A stretch of 64,000 nucleotides of DNA, taken from the NCBI GenBank assembly GCA_036172665.1, contig CM069876.1:3286001-3350000 (forward strand), given 5' to 3'. Position 1 is the stretch's first letter; every line of letters starts with the position of its first letter. The translations under genes and the position numbers were made by a program. This document shows, piece by piece, positions 10,726 to 21,240 of this stretch. This stretch comes from Prosopocoilus inquinatus. Lineage: Eukaryota > Arthropoda > Insecta > Coleoptera > Lucanidae. The notes below the pieces were generated by a model. The model saw nothing but the letters and a program-made list of their open reading frames with translations, searched no databases and was not told the origin of the DNA.

Positions 10726-12131
10726 TATTCAACGGACGTGACCAAAAAAATAGCACCAACCGTGCATTAACGCCCATGAAACGGGCATTCCGATTCAGTA
10801 ATACCACAACAACATCAATAAACGTCGGCATTATGAGCGCAGCATCGCTCTGAGTCCGGTTACAATACACCTTTTCACTGTCTGCAGTTTATGATTCTCG
10901 CGGTTCGCTGGTCATAATAACCGGAACCGACCGGAGTTGGGTTACCGGACCTTCATTAGTCCTTTGAGTCTGGCGCCAACCACAAGTTTTACCTGAGTTT
11001 AAACGCTTTTACTGTTTTCTAATACTCTGTGATTTAATTGTTTTTTTTTTCAGAACAATAATTGTTTTAAAACTAAATTGTTATTAACGATTTTCTTTCC
11101 TTAAGTAAACCAGAAAATAGATTTGGATTTCGTACAATCTCTTTTAAACTATGCGCTTCTAGAGCAAATGACTTCGTGGAGAATAAAACTAGTTTTTCAA
11201 AATAAATTACAATCCGTCATTCGTTCTCTTTGTTACATAATTTTACAAGTTATCTGCCATTAGCTAACACACACGGTACAAGAACGATAAACAAACGTCA
11301 AACCGGTATCAATTAATGTTGTAGAAGGCTAATTGAATACGCCGAAATAAAACAAACCGTAAAGTCATTTATGCTGTTCTAAATCAACTTTTTAATTATT
11401 TCGAAATCAACGGCGTGTAATTATCTCGCCGGAGTCCATTAGCCTATGTCCTCAGTTTTGATAAGTGGACAAGAAACATTACGAGTTATAAAATCAAAAA
11501 GTTGTTCTACATGCGTGAAATCAGGTTGGTATCGTCTCCGGGCTTGTTTAACCAGGAAATAATCGCCGTTGAGTAATTCTATCAATAAATGCCTGTTAAA
11601 CACAAACCTCGAAACGATCGGTTTTAGAAAACACGTGTTTTGATAATCCGACCGAGCTGCAAATTGGTTTTCTTTATTTTTCGCGAACAAGAAGAAACAT
11701 TGGAACAAATACTTTGCGAAATAAGAGGCTACATCCCTCGAACTTCGCAAGTTCGTGTTTTAACTTTTGAACTTCCTTGTTCGCATTACAACTTTCACAA
11801 GAGATAAGAGCTGCTTGCTTGTAAATGCCGGTAATGCACTGCGTTATATTTTTAATGACTGTTATATTTCGCGTAATTTGTCACAGAGCATTACTTTAAG
11901 TAAACATGTGTAGCTACTGTACACTTACGCCAGGAGCAAAGTTTTAATTATTTTCAAGAATTATCTTTGCCTGACTTTAAACCGAAAAGGAAGCAGCTGC
12001 ACGTCAGTGATAATCAAGCAAATATTACAGCGGATTGCATTGCAATATTGCGAAATGTTTGAATAAAACTGATACAGATGTGTTACATACATAATGTATT
12101 ATTTAGATCGTTAAAACAGACAAATTATTAT
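10726..12131. other. Unique sequence, CpG-containing patch, no gene recognised
   Basis: About 10730-11000 is less AT-rich and CpG-containing, with no repeat structure. A 103-codon open frame on minus (11750-11439) has no domain I recognise. It may be host intergenic or regulatory DNA, which is inference only. Confidence 0.4.
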
Positions 12132-12133
12132 TA

Positions 12134-13427
12134 CGTGGGCTGCTGGAAAATTTTCTGGAATCTAGTAGGTCTAGAATTGTTAGCGTTTATCAACTGTCAT
12201 ATTTGAAAAATTTGACGTTTCTCGCCTATAATTCTATTGACAGTTGCCATCCAAGTGAACTAGTTTTGTTTGTACAGCATTTGAGGAAAAGTAATTTTGT
12301 GTAAACATGGAAATCTCGCGTGAAAATTTTCGTGCCATGATTTTTTACGATTTCAAATGTGGTCCAACGCCGAAACAATGTTTCGATCGGCTTCATTTGT
12401 CTTTTGGAGATGAAGCACCATCACAGAACAGTGTTTATAATTGGTTTGCCGAATTCCAACGTGGACGTCCCTCTCTCAGTGACGAATTTCGTGAAGGTCG
12501 TCCATCAACATCTGTTGTTGCCACTAATGTAGATGCTGTGCGTGAAATGCTTGAGCGAGATCGACATGTGACATACCGTGAGATTCAAGCATTCTTACGC
12601 GTTGACATGAAAGCAATACACCAGATTTTACATGATCATTTGAACGTACGAAAGCTTTGCAGTCGTTGGATCCCACACAATTTAACAAAAGCGCAAAAGC
12701 AGGGTCGTGTCAAATGGTGCGAAGAAATGCTCAAGAAATTCAATGGAGGTCGTTCAAATATAGTTTATAACATCGTTACTGGTGACGAAACGTGGATCTA
12801 TTCGTACGAGCCAGAAAGTAAACAACAATCTATCGTTTGGGTATTTCAAAACGAACCAAAACCAACAAAAGTTGTCCGTTCACGCAGTGCTGCGAAGCAA
12901 ATGACTGCTTGTTTCTTTGGTTTAACTGGACATGTAGCAACCGTGGCTTTAGAGGATCGAAAAACCGTGAATGCTGATTGGTGTATTACAATTTGTTTGC
13001 CGGAAGTCATCGATCAAATAAGAAGAAACAATCAAAATCGACGAATTATTCTCCATCATGACAACGCCAGCTCTCACTCAGCCCGTCAAACAATTAATTT
13101 TTTGTCCAAGAAAAATGTTGAACTAATGACTCATTGTCCATATTCACCTGATTTATCACCTAATGATTTCTTTTTGTTCTCAAATATCAAAAATAAAATG
13201 CGTGGTGAGCGGTTTTTGGTCGGCTGAAGCAGCGGTTGAAACATTCCGGACACTGGTTTCTGAGGTACCATCTTTAGAGTGGAAAACGTGCTTTAGAAAT
13301 TGGTTCGAGCGTATGCAAAAGTGTATTGACGTCAAAGGCGAATACTTCGAAAAACAATGATACCGTTTGCCGAATTTCATATGCGTTTTTTTTATACCGT
13401 TTCCAGAAACTTTTCCAGCAGCCCACG
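12134..13427 (+). mobile_element. mariner transposon, full length, about 1.29 kb
   Basis: The terminal inverted repeats are CGTGGGCTGCTGGAAAA at 12134 and the matching TTTTCCAGCAGCCCACG at 13411-13427, with similarity for about 28 bp. The left flank is TA, as expected for mariner, and the right flank reads TTA. It holds a single transposase gene. A second, truncated copy of the same lineage lies at 50442-51108. Confidence 0.95.
12307..13360 (+). pseudogene. mariner transposase with one frameshift
   Basis: The start ATG at 12307 gives EISRENFRAMIFYDFKCGPT, the N-terminal HTH region typical of one insect mariner lineage. WIPHNL stands in the usual WVPHEL position. The DD34D triad is visible: TGDETW (first Asp), ILHHDNASSH (second) and YSPDLSPNDFFLF (third), with exactly 34 residues between the second and third. 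The frame ends at 13227, but the next frame carries the true C-terminus (EAAVETFRTLVSEVPSLEW to NWFERMQKCIDVKGEYFEKQ, stop at about 13358). One frameshift near 13215 therefore inactivates an otherwise nearly intact protein of about 345 residues. It catalyses cut-and-paste at TA in intact relatives. Confidence 0.95.
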
Positions 13428-13905
13428 TTAGCCCATATTAAGACTGAAGAAATTAGAAAAACCTATAGTTCATTAGAAACAAATGCTGGGAAAAATTTGG
13501 TGTCTTTGTCACTTATTAGGTAGTATGTGTCTGTGATGCATTTAGAAAATAAGCAATACTTTAACAGTACACTGAAGTTGTCAATTTAAAAGAATATCAA
13601 AAAGAAAACGAACCAATTAAGATTTCTTACAATTCCAATCCATTCAGATATCGAAAGGACCCTTTAACTTTTTGGTTAATTAAACAGGAGTATCATTTGT
13701 TCCCAGAAATACTCTCACTTTGAAATAAACCGAAAATTCAGTTGTGTAATTGTATATTAATGGTATGTTAAATGTAATTGTAAAATTAATTTATAAAATA
13801 CATCATTATTTTTGTGTGGACACACACAAGAATTGAGAATTAAGTAAACTTTTCGCTAAAAGTATGTTTGACAGCCTCCCAGCTTCCATAAATAAAATAA
13901 ACTAA
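13428..13905. other. No recognised feature
   Basis: AT-rich spacer ending in a simple (AATAA)n-like tract at about 13889-13918. Confidence 0.5.
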
Positions 13906-13915
13906 AATAAAATAA

Positions 13916-13990
13916 ATTGGTTAGAGGATTGTCCTTCTAAATGCAAGTCCTGGGTTCGAATCACATTCGAGTTAATTCTCGGTGGTGTTC
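13916..13990 (+). repeat. tRNA-like SINE head or tRNA pseudogene
   Basis: The segment has a good internal B box (GGGTTCGAATC at about 13952-13962) and an A-box-like TTGGTTAGAGGATTG about 30 bp before it. CCTTCTAAATG between them resembles the anticodon loop of tRNA-Arg(TCT). The acceptor stem halves do not pair, and the 5' quarter is missing or diverged. It is therefore more likely the head of a tRNA-derived SINE or a pseudogene than a working tRNA. An unrelated body of about 300 bp follows. Confidence 0.45.
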
Positions 13991-14260
13991 GATATTTACT
14001 TCTGTTACCTTTCAGTGTTGAGGAGAATCAAATCAGTTTTCCCTTCATTGGCATCATTCTCTTCATTGGTATCTACACAAATTAGGAAACAAGAAGGGAA
14101 GCCATAAACACCATCTTGTCAAGTTGTCAAGAGTAACTCTGCTTGTCCAAAAATAAGCCATTTCTCTTGTTTGGTTGGCCTTGGTATCTTGTTTAAGTAG
14201 CTTTCCTTGACGACAACGTTTCTTATTTCTACTTTTCCTTAACAATTTGTTTAGTTATAA

Positions 14261-14305
14261 TTTTCCTGAAGAAGCTGTTATATACACACTGAAATGTCAA
14301 CTTAA
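14261..14305 (+). ncRNA. Weak hammerhead-like motif
   Basis: CTGAAGA is followed by an 18-nt segment, then GAAATGTC. This has the order CUGANGA, stem II, GAAA, short stem III, UC of Penelope-type hammerheads. Stem II pairs poorly and stem I is not convincing, so this is at best a decayed motif. Confidence 0.25.
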
Positions 14306-14696
14306 TTCTCAACTTATTTAAGTGTTCGCGTCGCAATTATTGTACAGTGATCGACAAGAAGTTCGCACCGTAAGGGAAATTTTTTTATTTATGATATATA
14401 AAAAAAAAACTTTCTGCGCCAATATTTTGTGCATGCAGGATCTATAGTGTGTCCCCGGATTGACTCAACGACAGGTATAACAGAACAAAAATGTTTGAAT
14501 TCAGGTTTCACGTTTTGCAGTTCAGGTCTTCTTAGCGCGAGATAAATGTGTACCAAATTTGACGTGGAATTTCTTGAAGGAAGCGGAATTAACACAATAA
14601 GAAATAAAATCTTTGTGGGTAAAGCTGCCTTTCTTTTGAATTTAGGGAGATATACCAAGTTCCAACATCTCAGAAAGAAAATTTTATTACTGATCA

Positions 14697-14945
14697 CCAG
14701 GGATAAGAAATCAGCCCACTTGTTCTGCGAGCAATACGAAAATTTAATATTCGGACTGTATTAGATTAACTTCTGCGAAGTGCGAAGCTCACACTGTAAC
14801 CCTTCCCCTCCCACTCAGTAGCAATTTAAATGCATTGAAGCCGCGGAAGGAGTAAATGGTACATTCGGTGCAAAAAGTGTTCAACTCTAAGTGGGCCGAA
14901 TTCTTTTCTCCGCTATTCACATATAAATAGTATCCATAAATAGAA
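14697..14945 (+). repeat. Dispersed repeat, copy 1 (second copy at 55344-55612)
   Basis: Aligns in direct orientation with 55344-55612. Shared blocks include TACGAAAATTTA, CTTCCCCTCCC, GCCGCGGA and GTGGGCCGAATTCTTTTC (GTGGGCTG in copy 2). The first 20 codons are also similar as protein in the same frame (LFxxxYENLxxGL), but this copy stops directly afterwards. Unknown family. Confidence 0.7.
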
Positions 14946-15239
14946 CGTCAATCGCTTTGCCTTCATTTTTAATGACTTGCCACCTTGATTGTTACTCTTA
15001 CTTTTATTTATTTAGTTCGTTTGATGTTCCATACACCCTTCGTTCGTTTTAAATGCGCAAAGCAAATATTGTCATTTCATTTGATTGACTGTTTCTCTTC
15101 TTATGTATTGCATTTATTGTTGTGCCCCTCGACTTTCAAGTTTTTTTTTTCGCCCGTCGATTTATATCAGTTTTCTGTGTTTCGATTTTTTCTTTACGCC
15201 TTGCCTATCTTCTTTTTTTTTTCATTTTTCATTAATTTT

Positions 15240-15995
15240 GTTTTTGGATTGATCGACTGTCATTTGTTTTTCCATGGTTTATTTACGATTTTTGTTTTTA
15301 TTTTCAGTTTGGCTTTACTTGTTTAACTGAGAAGAATATTTTTTTGTTATCGTTGTAGAGCATTGTTTTTTATATTTCGCGTACGTGTCTTTTATGTCTC
15401 TCTTTTAATTTCGTTTTGTGTTTCGTTTTTGAATTGTTCGACTGTTATTTGTTTTTTTTTTTTCATTTAAATGGGGCTTTACCTTATTCGTTTAACCGAG
15501 AAGATTTTCTTATTACTATTGTAAAGGCTTCGTAGCGTTCTTCTTTCAATCTCGTATTCCTCCTATGTGTGCTCTCTTTTTATTTCGTTTTGTGTTTTGT
15601 TTTTGGATTGATCGACTGTCATTTGTTTTTCCATGGTTTATTTACGATTTTTGTTTTTATTTTCAGTTTGGCTTTACTTGTTTAACTGAGAAGAATATTT
15701 TTTTGTTATCGTTGTAGAGCATTGTTTTTTATATTTCGCGTACGTGTCTTTTATGTCTCTCTTTTAATTTCGTTTTGTGTTTCGTTTTTGAATTGTTCGA
15801 CTGTTATTTGTTTTTTTTTTTCATTTAAATGGGGCTTTACCTTATTCGTTTAACCGAGAAGATTTTCTTATTACTATTGTAAAGGCTTCGTAGCGTTCTT
15901 CTTTCAATCTCGTATTCCTCCTATGTAAGCTCTCTTTTTATTTCGTTTTGTGTTTTGTTTTTGGATTGATCGACTGTCATTTGTTTTTTAATTTT
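15240..15995 (+). repeat. Higher-order tandem array: alternating 185- and 174-bp monomers
   Basis: GTTTTTGGATTGATCGACTG starts at 15240, 15599 and 15957. A diverged half-unit, GTTTTTGAATTGTTCGACTG, starts at 15425 and 15784. The order is thus A-B-A-B-A (last one partial), with dimers of 359 and 358 bp. The two dimers are almost identical, while A and B differ clearly, so the dimer is the unit recently amplified. The plus strand is very pyrimidine-rich. A weaker related stretch may lie just upstream (15080-15240). Open frames here are low-complexity Phe/Leu runs and are not genes. Confidence 0.92.
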
Positions 15996-16636
15996 TTTAA
16001 TTGCGCCTTATCTTACTTGTTAAACACTTATCACTTAAGAAAACTGTCACGTTGAAGAGAATTTTGAGAATATTGATTTCTTTATACATATAGAAACATA
16101 TACATATACTATCATAAATTGAAGAGTAATTATTTGCTTGGTTTCAAACTTACAAAGTATATAATTAAAAGAAAACAACTTGTATTTTTTTAATTAAAAA
16201 AAAAAAACAGGTTTCTTGCAACACTGTAATAAAATTAACTGCAAAAAGTGTATACATTAAGCAAAGTATGAAAAAAAACCGAGTGTTATTCAAACAAGTC
16301 GTCAAAATCGAAGAGTTTAATCTGATTCGAGTGTTGACGCCAGTTTATGTTTAACTCATATTGGCGAAACGCATACTTAGTTTTAACACTCGATTTAATC
16401 CGACTGTTAGTGTCAATCCGCATTGGTGAAATCAGGTATAAAAGTTGCTTACTGGATCTGTTCTGCTTATATTTGGTTATCGATCTTGCGCAAACTATTG
16501 GCGCAAAAGCTTTTCTAAAACAATCAATAATAAAAAATTTCCCGTATGGTGCAAACTTTTTGGCGGTCACGGTATATTTTATAATAATTTTCATCGAACA
16601 AGGCAGTGCTCAAATTATGTATAGAATTACTGTATA
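15996..16636. other. No recognised gene; overlapping open frames on both strands
   Basis: Open frames of 102 codons on minus (16594-16286, ending FDFDDLFE) and 96 codons on plus (16347-16637) overlap. Neither shows a domain I know. The minus one has the less biased composition and could be a relic. I leave it uncalled. Confidence 0.3.
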
Positions 16637-16649
16637 GTTACATTTAATG

Positions 16650-16821
16650 AAAAGCTTAAGTAGCGACAATTCTGAGATCCGCAGACAAGTCGTTTTGTTT
16701 TGCAGTGGAAATCTCGAGTTATGCGATTGTGCGTTGACGAGGCCTCAAATAGGACTGAAACAACTGTACAGAGGACGCTCAAGGGATCCACTGCAATCAA
16801 AAACGACTTGCAACAAAATTT
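16650..16821 (+). mobile_element. Hammerhead retroelement, monomer copy 1 (172 bp)
   Basis: Bounded by similar 13-bp flanks, GTTACATTTAATG (16637-16649) and GTTACGTTTGATG (16822-16834), 11 of 13 identical. This looks like an old target-site duplication. The interior is one long hairpin: AAGTCGTTTT and TTTTGCAGTGGA on the left pair with TCCACTGCAATCAAAAACGACTT on the right. A hammerhead-like core sits at its tip. It shares sequence with the copies at 56501-57052 and 60906-61101. No ORF and no poly(A), so it is non-autonomous. Confidence 0.8.
16725..16780 (+). ncRNA. Decayed type I hammerhead ribozyme in copy 1
   Basis: TTGACGA at 16734-16740 stands where CUGANGA belongs (first C changed). Stem II GGCCTCAAATAGGACT is partly paired. 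GAAA is at 16757-16760, then CAACTG, TA and the stem I strand CAGAGGACGC. Core substitutions make cleavage unlikely. The call rests on alignment to the intact core at 56812-56860. Confidence 0.65.
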
Positions 16822-16834
16822 GTTACGTTTGATG

Positions 16835-17874
16835 TGAACTTTCGGTTTACTTCTAAGTGAGACTACAATTGTAAAATTTTCTTAGCACCACAAACAAATA
16901 ATTTATTTATTCTGAGTTCTGAGTTTTAGTTCCGGGTTTACAGTTCTAAATAGTATTTACATTTACTGAGAGCGTTGCATTTGACATTATTAATGTGTGT
17001 TTCTCACAACAGGTTAAAATCAATTCCTGCGTAGATTTGATGACTTTAAGATAACGCGAACATGACTGCTTAACTATTGAAATGCATTAACGACAATATC
17101 ATGGAGAGAAAAATTTTAATTTAATTAATCAGATAATCTTGGCACTACAAAAATGAAAAATGATTCAAATAGAATTAAAGCATAAATAAAATGAATCAAA
17201 CCGGATGATCAAGATAATAAAGTATCAAAAACAAACAAAAACGACAAAAAGAGCAGACAAAGAGGAAATTAAAGACAGAGAGGAAATTAAATTGTAAATG
17301 AAAATGAAAGAAAGAAGGACAACGAAAACGTAGTAACCATTGGAAAATTGAATAGAAGAAAACTTTTCGTCCGAAAACCCAATAAAATCTTTGACCGAAG
17401 AAGTGTTTAATGAAATGAATGAAAAAGTATGGACTTTGTATATAAGAGGAAGATTACAAAAAACAAGCTGAAAAAATAAATCTGTTCTCCACTTTTTCAG
17501 ATAACATGTTTCCTTCTAAAATACTTAAAATGAAGTTGCAATTATTAGGCTCACACGAAATGAACAGTTCCTTGAACTAACGCCCATAATTAGTTAAGTT
17601 CTACATATATTATGACTTTCATATGTACACATAAAGAGGAAGTATTTTATTAATCTAAATTTAAATATTTAACAATACACCTAAGAATAATAATTTCTCA
17701 GAAACTAATTAAATCTAATGTTATTAGAATATAGTAGTAGTATTTAGAAATTGTTGCAAATTATATCACAATTTTTTTTTTTTAATTAATTACATGTTTG
17801 TAATAGTCTTTACGTCGGTCGTTTCATAAAAGTGTTAGTAAATTGAAGTCGATTTTTGTCTGATGAATACTGTA
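16835..17874. other. No recognised feature
   Basis: AT-rich, with a purine-rich stretch at about 17220-17420. Nothing recognised. Confidence 0.55.
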
Positions 17875-17923
17875 AGAAAATAATTTTTAAAGTTTAAACA
17901 GGCACTATTAAAAATGGAGAGAG

Positions 17924-17965
17924 CACTCAACGTTCCACTATCGATTGATAGCTTCGTCAGAAATG
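17924..17965 (-). ncRNA. Hammerhead-like motif, left arm
   Basis: On the minus strand: CATTT, CTGACGA (17954-17960), stem II AGCTATC-AATC-GATAGT (six or more pairs), GGAA where GAAA is expected, CGTT, then GAGTG. CATTT pairs with GAGTG using G-U pairs as stem I. The GAAA to GGAA change in the core argues against activity. Stem III would be only AC/GU, as in Penelope-type motifs that act as dimers. Confidence 0.55.
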
Positions 17966-18424
17966 AAAAAATGTAAATAAATAATTTGTCAAGAGGAACA
18001 AATTGTCAAGAGAAACAAAAAGGTAACATGATTTTTTTTAAATACTAAAAATACGAGGTGTCCAGAGAAACGTATAGGTAATACGAACTAAATTAAGTTT
18101 TCCTAGAAATTATTTATTTAAGTAAATTGACAGACCTATATCCTATTTAATTATTAATCCAAAAAACTATAAAATATGTCATTTATTAACGTACTGATGT
18201 TGCCAATTTACATGAAGTTTTTTGTAGTTTTTTGGGATTCATTAAATAGGATGTAGGTCTGTTAATTTACTTAAATAAATAATTTCAAAGAAAACTTACT
18301 TTATTACTTACTTTACTTTATGTCGATGTCTTGTTAGCTGTACGGTTTGTCCGGACAACTCGTATTTTTAGTTACCTTCCAGTTTCTCTTGATAATTTGT
18401 ACAACTTATTTGTTTAATTTTTTT

Positions 18425-18468
18425 CACTCCTGATGAAACTATCAATCGTTAATGAAGTGTGCTGAGTG
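18425..18468 (+). ncRNA. Hammerhead-like motif, right arm
   Basis: CACTC, CTGATGA (18430-18436, sharing a C), a diverged stem II (AACTATC-AATC-GTTAAT), GAAG for GAAA, then GAGTG, which pairs with CACTC as stem I. This is the mirror of the motif at 17924-17965 with independent decay. Confidence 0.5.
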
Positions 18469-18779
18469 CCCTTTTCAATTTTAATAACGTCCGTTTAAAA
18501 ACTATTTTCACTTTGCTCTAACAACAACTACTGGTCAAAAATTGTAGAAGAAGATGTGAAAATTTATAACTAATGTTCTGCACAAATATGAAGAATGTTT
18601 TTCGATAAATTAAGATATGGAGATATTTTAAACGCAAATTGTAGCATCTTGTTTTACAACTGTAGTAAATACTCTTATCCACTCTTCTTTGGGTAGTATG
18701 TGCTCCCCATTGTTTCAGAAAATCATAAAAGCGCAATATTCCACTGAAAAAGAAATGTGTCATGTATTATTTAATAGTA

Positions 18780-18931
18780 CACTGATAAAAATCTGGAGTT
18801 AATTCTAACACTTTTTGGACGCCAGGGAACACTTTTTCGGTGTTAAGATTAACAACTTTTCAGATAAAACTTTATCCCTATTTAACATTGAATGGGCAGA
18901 TTACAATTAATCCCAAAAAAATTTATGTGTG
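18780..18931 (+). mobile_element. TA-flanked MITE, family X, copy 1 (152 bp)
   Basis: Starts CACTGATAAAAATCTGGAGT and ends AATTTATGTGTG, imperfect inverted ends, with TA on both sides (18778-18779 and 18932-18933) as in Tc1/mariner MITEs. Related copies are at 34639-34811 and 56287-57121. This copy keeps an uninterrupted TAAAACTTTATCCCTATTTA stretch, which shows the empty site for the insertion at 56501. Confidence 0.75.
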
Positions 18932-18933
18932 TA

Positions 18934-19959
18934 AGTAATTCAAGTAATTAACGAGTAATTTTGACATAGGTCAAATCCAAATACGTTGATTTTCACCTGA
19001 AATCTGCACTTCCAAAATTTATTATATCGGTGTAAAAATATGATAAAAGTTTGTCAAACGAAAGTATAGTTGTGTTTAGAATTTTAAATAAAGAAAAAGA
19101 TTAAGTTAAAAAACAGCAGATGTTGCAGGTAATCGTGACATACAAAATCCAAGTCAATTTTAAATGATGGTCCCATTGAGATAACCCCGTAATACGAAAA
19201 AAATCTTAATGAGGATTTTCTTCCCAATTAAGCTCACTCAAAACACGAACCGGAGATACGCTAACAAGCTAACGATCAATAAATTCCCGGATTTGTGAAA
19301 AGTTGCCCACGCGAGCGCTTTTATCAATGTGTCCTGAGCACCACGGTTTCAGGACAAATTAACATTTTCTAGATGTCGATGTAAAATATACGTTCCAAGT
19401 GAGTCTACGTAATGTCCTGATATGCTTGGAGTCTCTTGAACGCCGACGGCGCTTGGGTGGTCCTCATTCGGTGTTACCCGCCGGACATTAAATATTCTCT
19501 AGTTGTACAATTAGGCCATTGTGATTGTGACCTACGATAGAGGAAGGATAGCTCACAAATATGGACATTATGTCGACTGTCTACTTTTATGTATAATACA
19601 GATGTATCCATTAAATTTTTCGAATTTGTCAATCTTATCTTTATAAAAGAACATCTTCCATTCACCACGACCACTAAACATGAATATTAACTAATAGTAA
19701 TAATTTTTCACAGTCAAATTTTACGATAAATAACCATTATTACGAAAAAGATACTTCAAGTACAATATTTTCTGCATAATTAATAGAGAGTGGCGAAGTC
19801 AGGTTTTTGATGTACGAAGTAAGCAAGTTGCCTTAAATAAAATTAGACTAAAAATATACAAGATTCAGTAAAAACAATCTTGATTCAGCATTTATGGTTT
19901 GAATGACCTTAGATGACTCCTAGGATCATCAACTAATAATTTTTTTTATTGAGGTTGAA
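18934..19959. other. No recognised feature
   Basis: AT-rich with a less AT-rich patch at about 19300-19600. No domain, repeat pair or RNA gene seen. Confidence 0.5.
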
Positions 19960-21240
19960 GACCTTCCAAAGACTCTCTCAAAGAGTTTGCTCGATTGGGA
20001 AGTACTGGCTAAAACCCTTTGCTCATTGACTTATAATTTCGGACAGCGTTACCTTACGGCTCTCCTTTACCGCAGCGATCTTGACATTGATTCGTGCAAC
20101 TTTTCTTCCATTTAATCATATTTGTAACTCTTACGGTTTAGGAGATCCCTCTTGCCTTTGTCAACTTTTATCCAGTATTCTCCCGTTTTCCTCCGTCCTC
20201 AAAATCTTTTCCGCCATGTCTGTGAGCCAATTTCCATCATCAGTTTGACTATGTTTTCTGATGTTAACACCTGGCGAAGTTTAATTTGTGAGTCATTTCT
20301 TAGGGCACTCCTTTCCTGCATCTAAAGGACGTATTCTCCATGTTTTCGTCCAAAATGTGACAGTAAGCGCAGGCTTTTTTTATTTTGCACCAGCATTCCT
20401 CAAACTCAATCTCCTACCATCTTACTAGGTTCGGTATTAGGCTTTTCGCATACTTCGCCTTCGTGCCTTCCTCCTAGACCTTCTACCACATCCTCGTGAT
20501 TTCTTTTCGCAGGTTTAATCCTGTTTTCTGTTCCGCACCCATTTTCTTCCTTTCTTTCACCAGCCAAGTCCATTCAAATTAGCCTTACTAGACCCTATTA
20601 TCGATACTGTACGATACCCCCTTCACTCCCTTATTACCTATTATCAACGTCCTTGGCGTCGCAGTATCAGCTCTTTATTTTTCTTTATGTTTCATACATT
20701 TTCCCATATCTCTGCGACTTATAAAATTATTTACTCTGCAACGCAACATAGAAGTCCTTTTTTAGCCTCCAAAGCACCCATGTGTCCTTGGCATTAAGAT
20801 TTGTCAGTGCCGTGATGCTGCCTGTACTCTTCCAGTAACTTGCTCTCCGAAAGATAAATTTTTATCAATGTATACTCCCAGATATCGAAAAGCTGCTTTC
20901 GGTATTATAGTCTTCCCTTTCATGAATTTGATAAGTTATTTTTTTTGACCCAGTCTCTTATCCTTTCTTTCACGTTACATATTAGGTCGTGTTCCATTTT
21001 AATCCTTCCTACAACCGCTGGGTCATTTGCAAAGGCGAGCATTCGATTCCCTATGGTTTTTTTATCTAGAAAATTTCATCATAAGAATATTTAATGATGT
21101 GAACCTATTACCAAAACCTGTAGAACTCCAGCTAAGACTTCCATCTGAACACCCAGTCCTATTTTTATGATTCTGTTCCTCAGACTGTTGTGTAGGACTT
21201 TCCTTAAATATGGGCTTATTTACTTACGCTCCAGTTCCTC
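19960..21240 (-). pseudogene. Decayed R1-like non-LTR ORF2, C-terminal half
   Basis: The minus strand read with frame changes shows recognisable pieces in the right order. A LAFANDPAVVGRIK block stands for RT motif C (AFADD). Then come ICNVKERIRDWV, a TLIKIYLSES piece with SKLLEEYRQHHGTD, and EITRMWQKVWEEGTKAK-like residues. The final piece is FEECWCKIKKACAYC ... SFRC, matching the C-terminal C-x2-C zinc-knuckle part (CxYCxxxxDTAEHxxFxC) of R1-type elements. Many stops and frameshifts are present. The segment is markedly pyrimidine-rich on plus and less AT-rich than its surroundings, consistent with old coding sequence. Clade by general resemblance only. Confidence 0.6.

Larger units (their letters stand above)
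17875..18515. repeat. Foldback element of about 640 bp with hammerhead-like cores in both arms
   Basis: The two halves are diverged inverted copies, centre near 18196. TTTAAACAGGCACTATTAAAA, TATTTATTTAAGTAAATTGA, CAGACCTATATCCTATTTAAT and CCAAAAAACTA on the left recur as reverse complements on the right. Arm identity is roughly three quarters by eye. Each arm carries a CACTC-CUGANGA-stem II-GAA-GAGUG motif, minus strand in the left arm and plus strand in the right. No ORF. Confidence 0.85.

Noticed and set aside
14343..14570. Possible Tc1-like element end (TACAGTGATCGACAAGAAG) with a minus-strand frame ending RGHTIDPACTKYWRRKFF
   Set aside because: No second terminal repeat and no catalytic motif could be found. 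The frame is not a clear match to Tc1 C-termini.
14985..15326. 113-codon Phe/Leu-rich frame resembling a membrane protein
   Set aside because: It is T-rich low-complexity sequence leading into the tandem array. Hydrophobicity follows from base composition.
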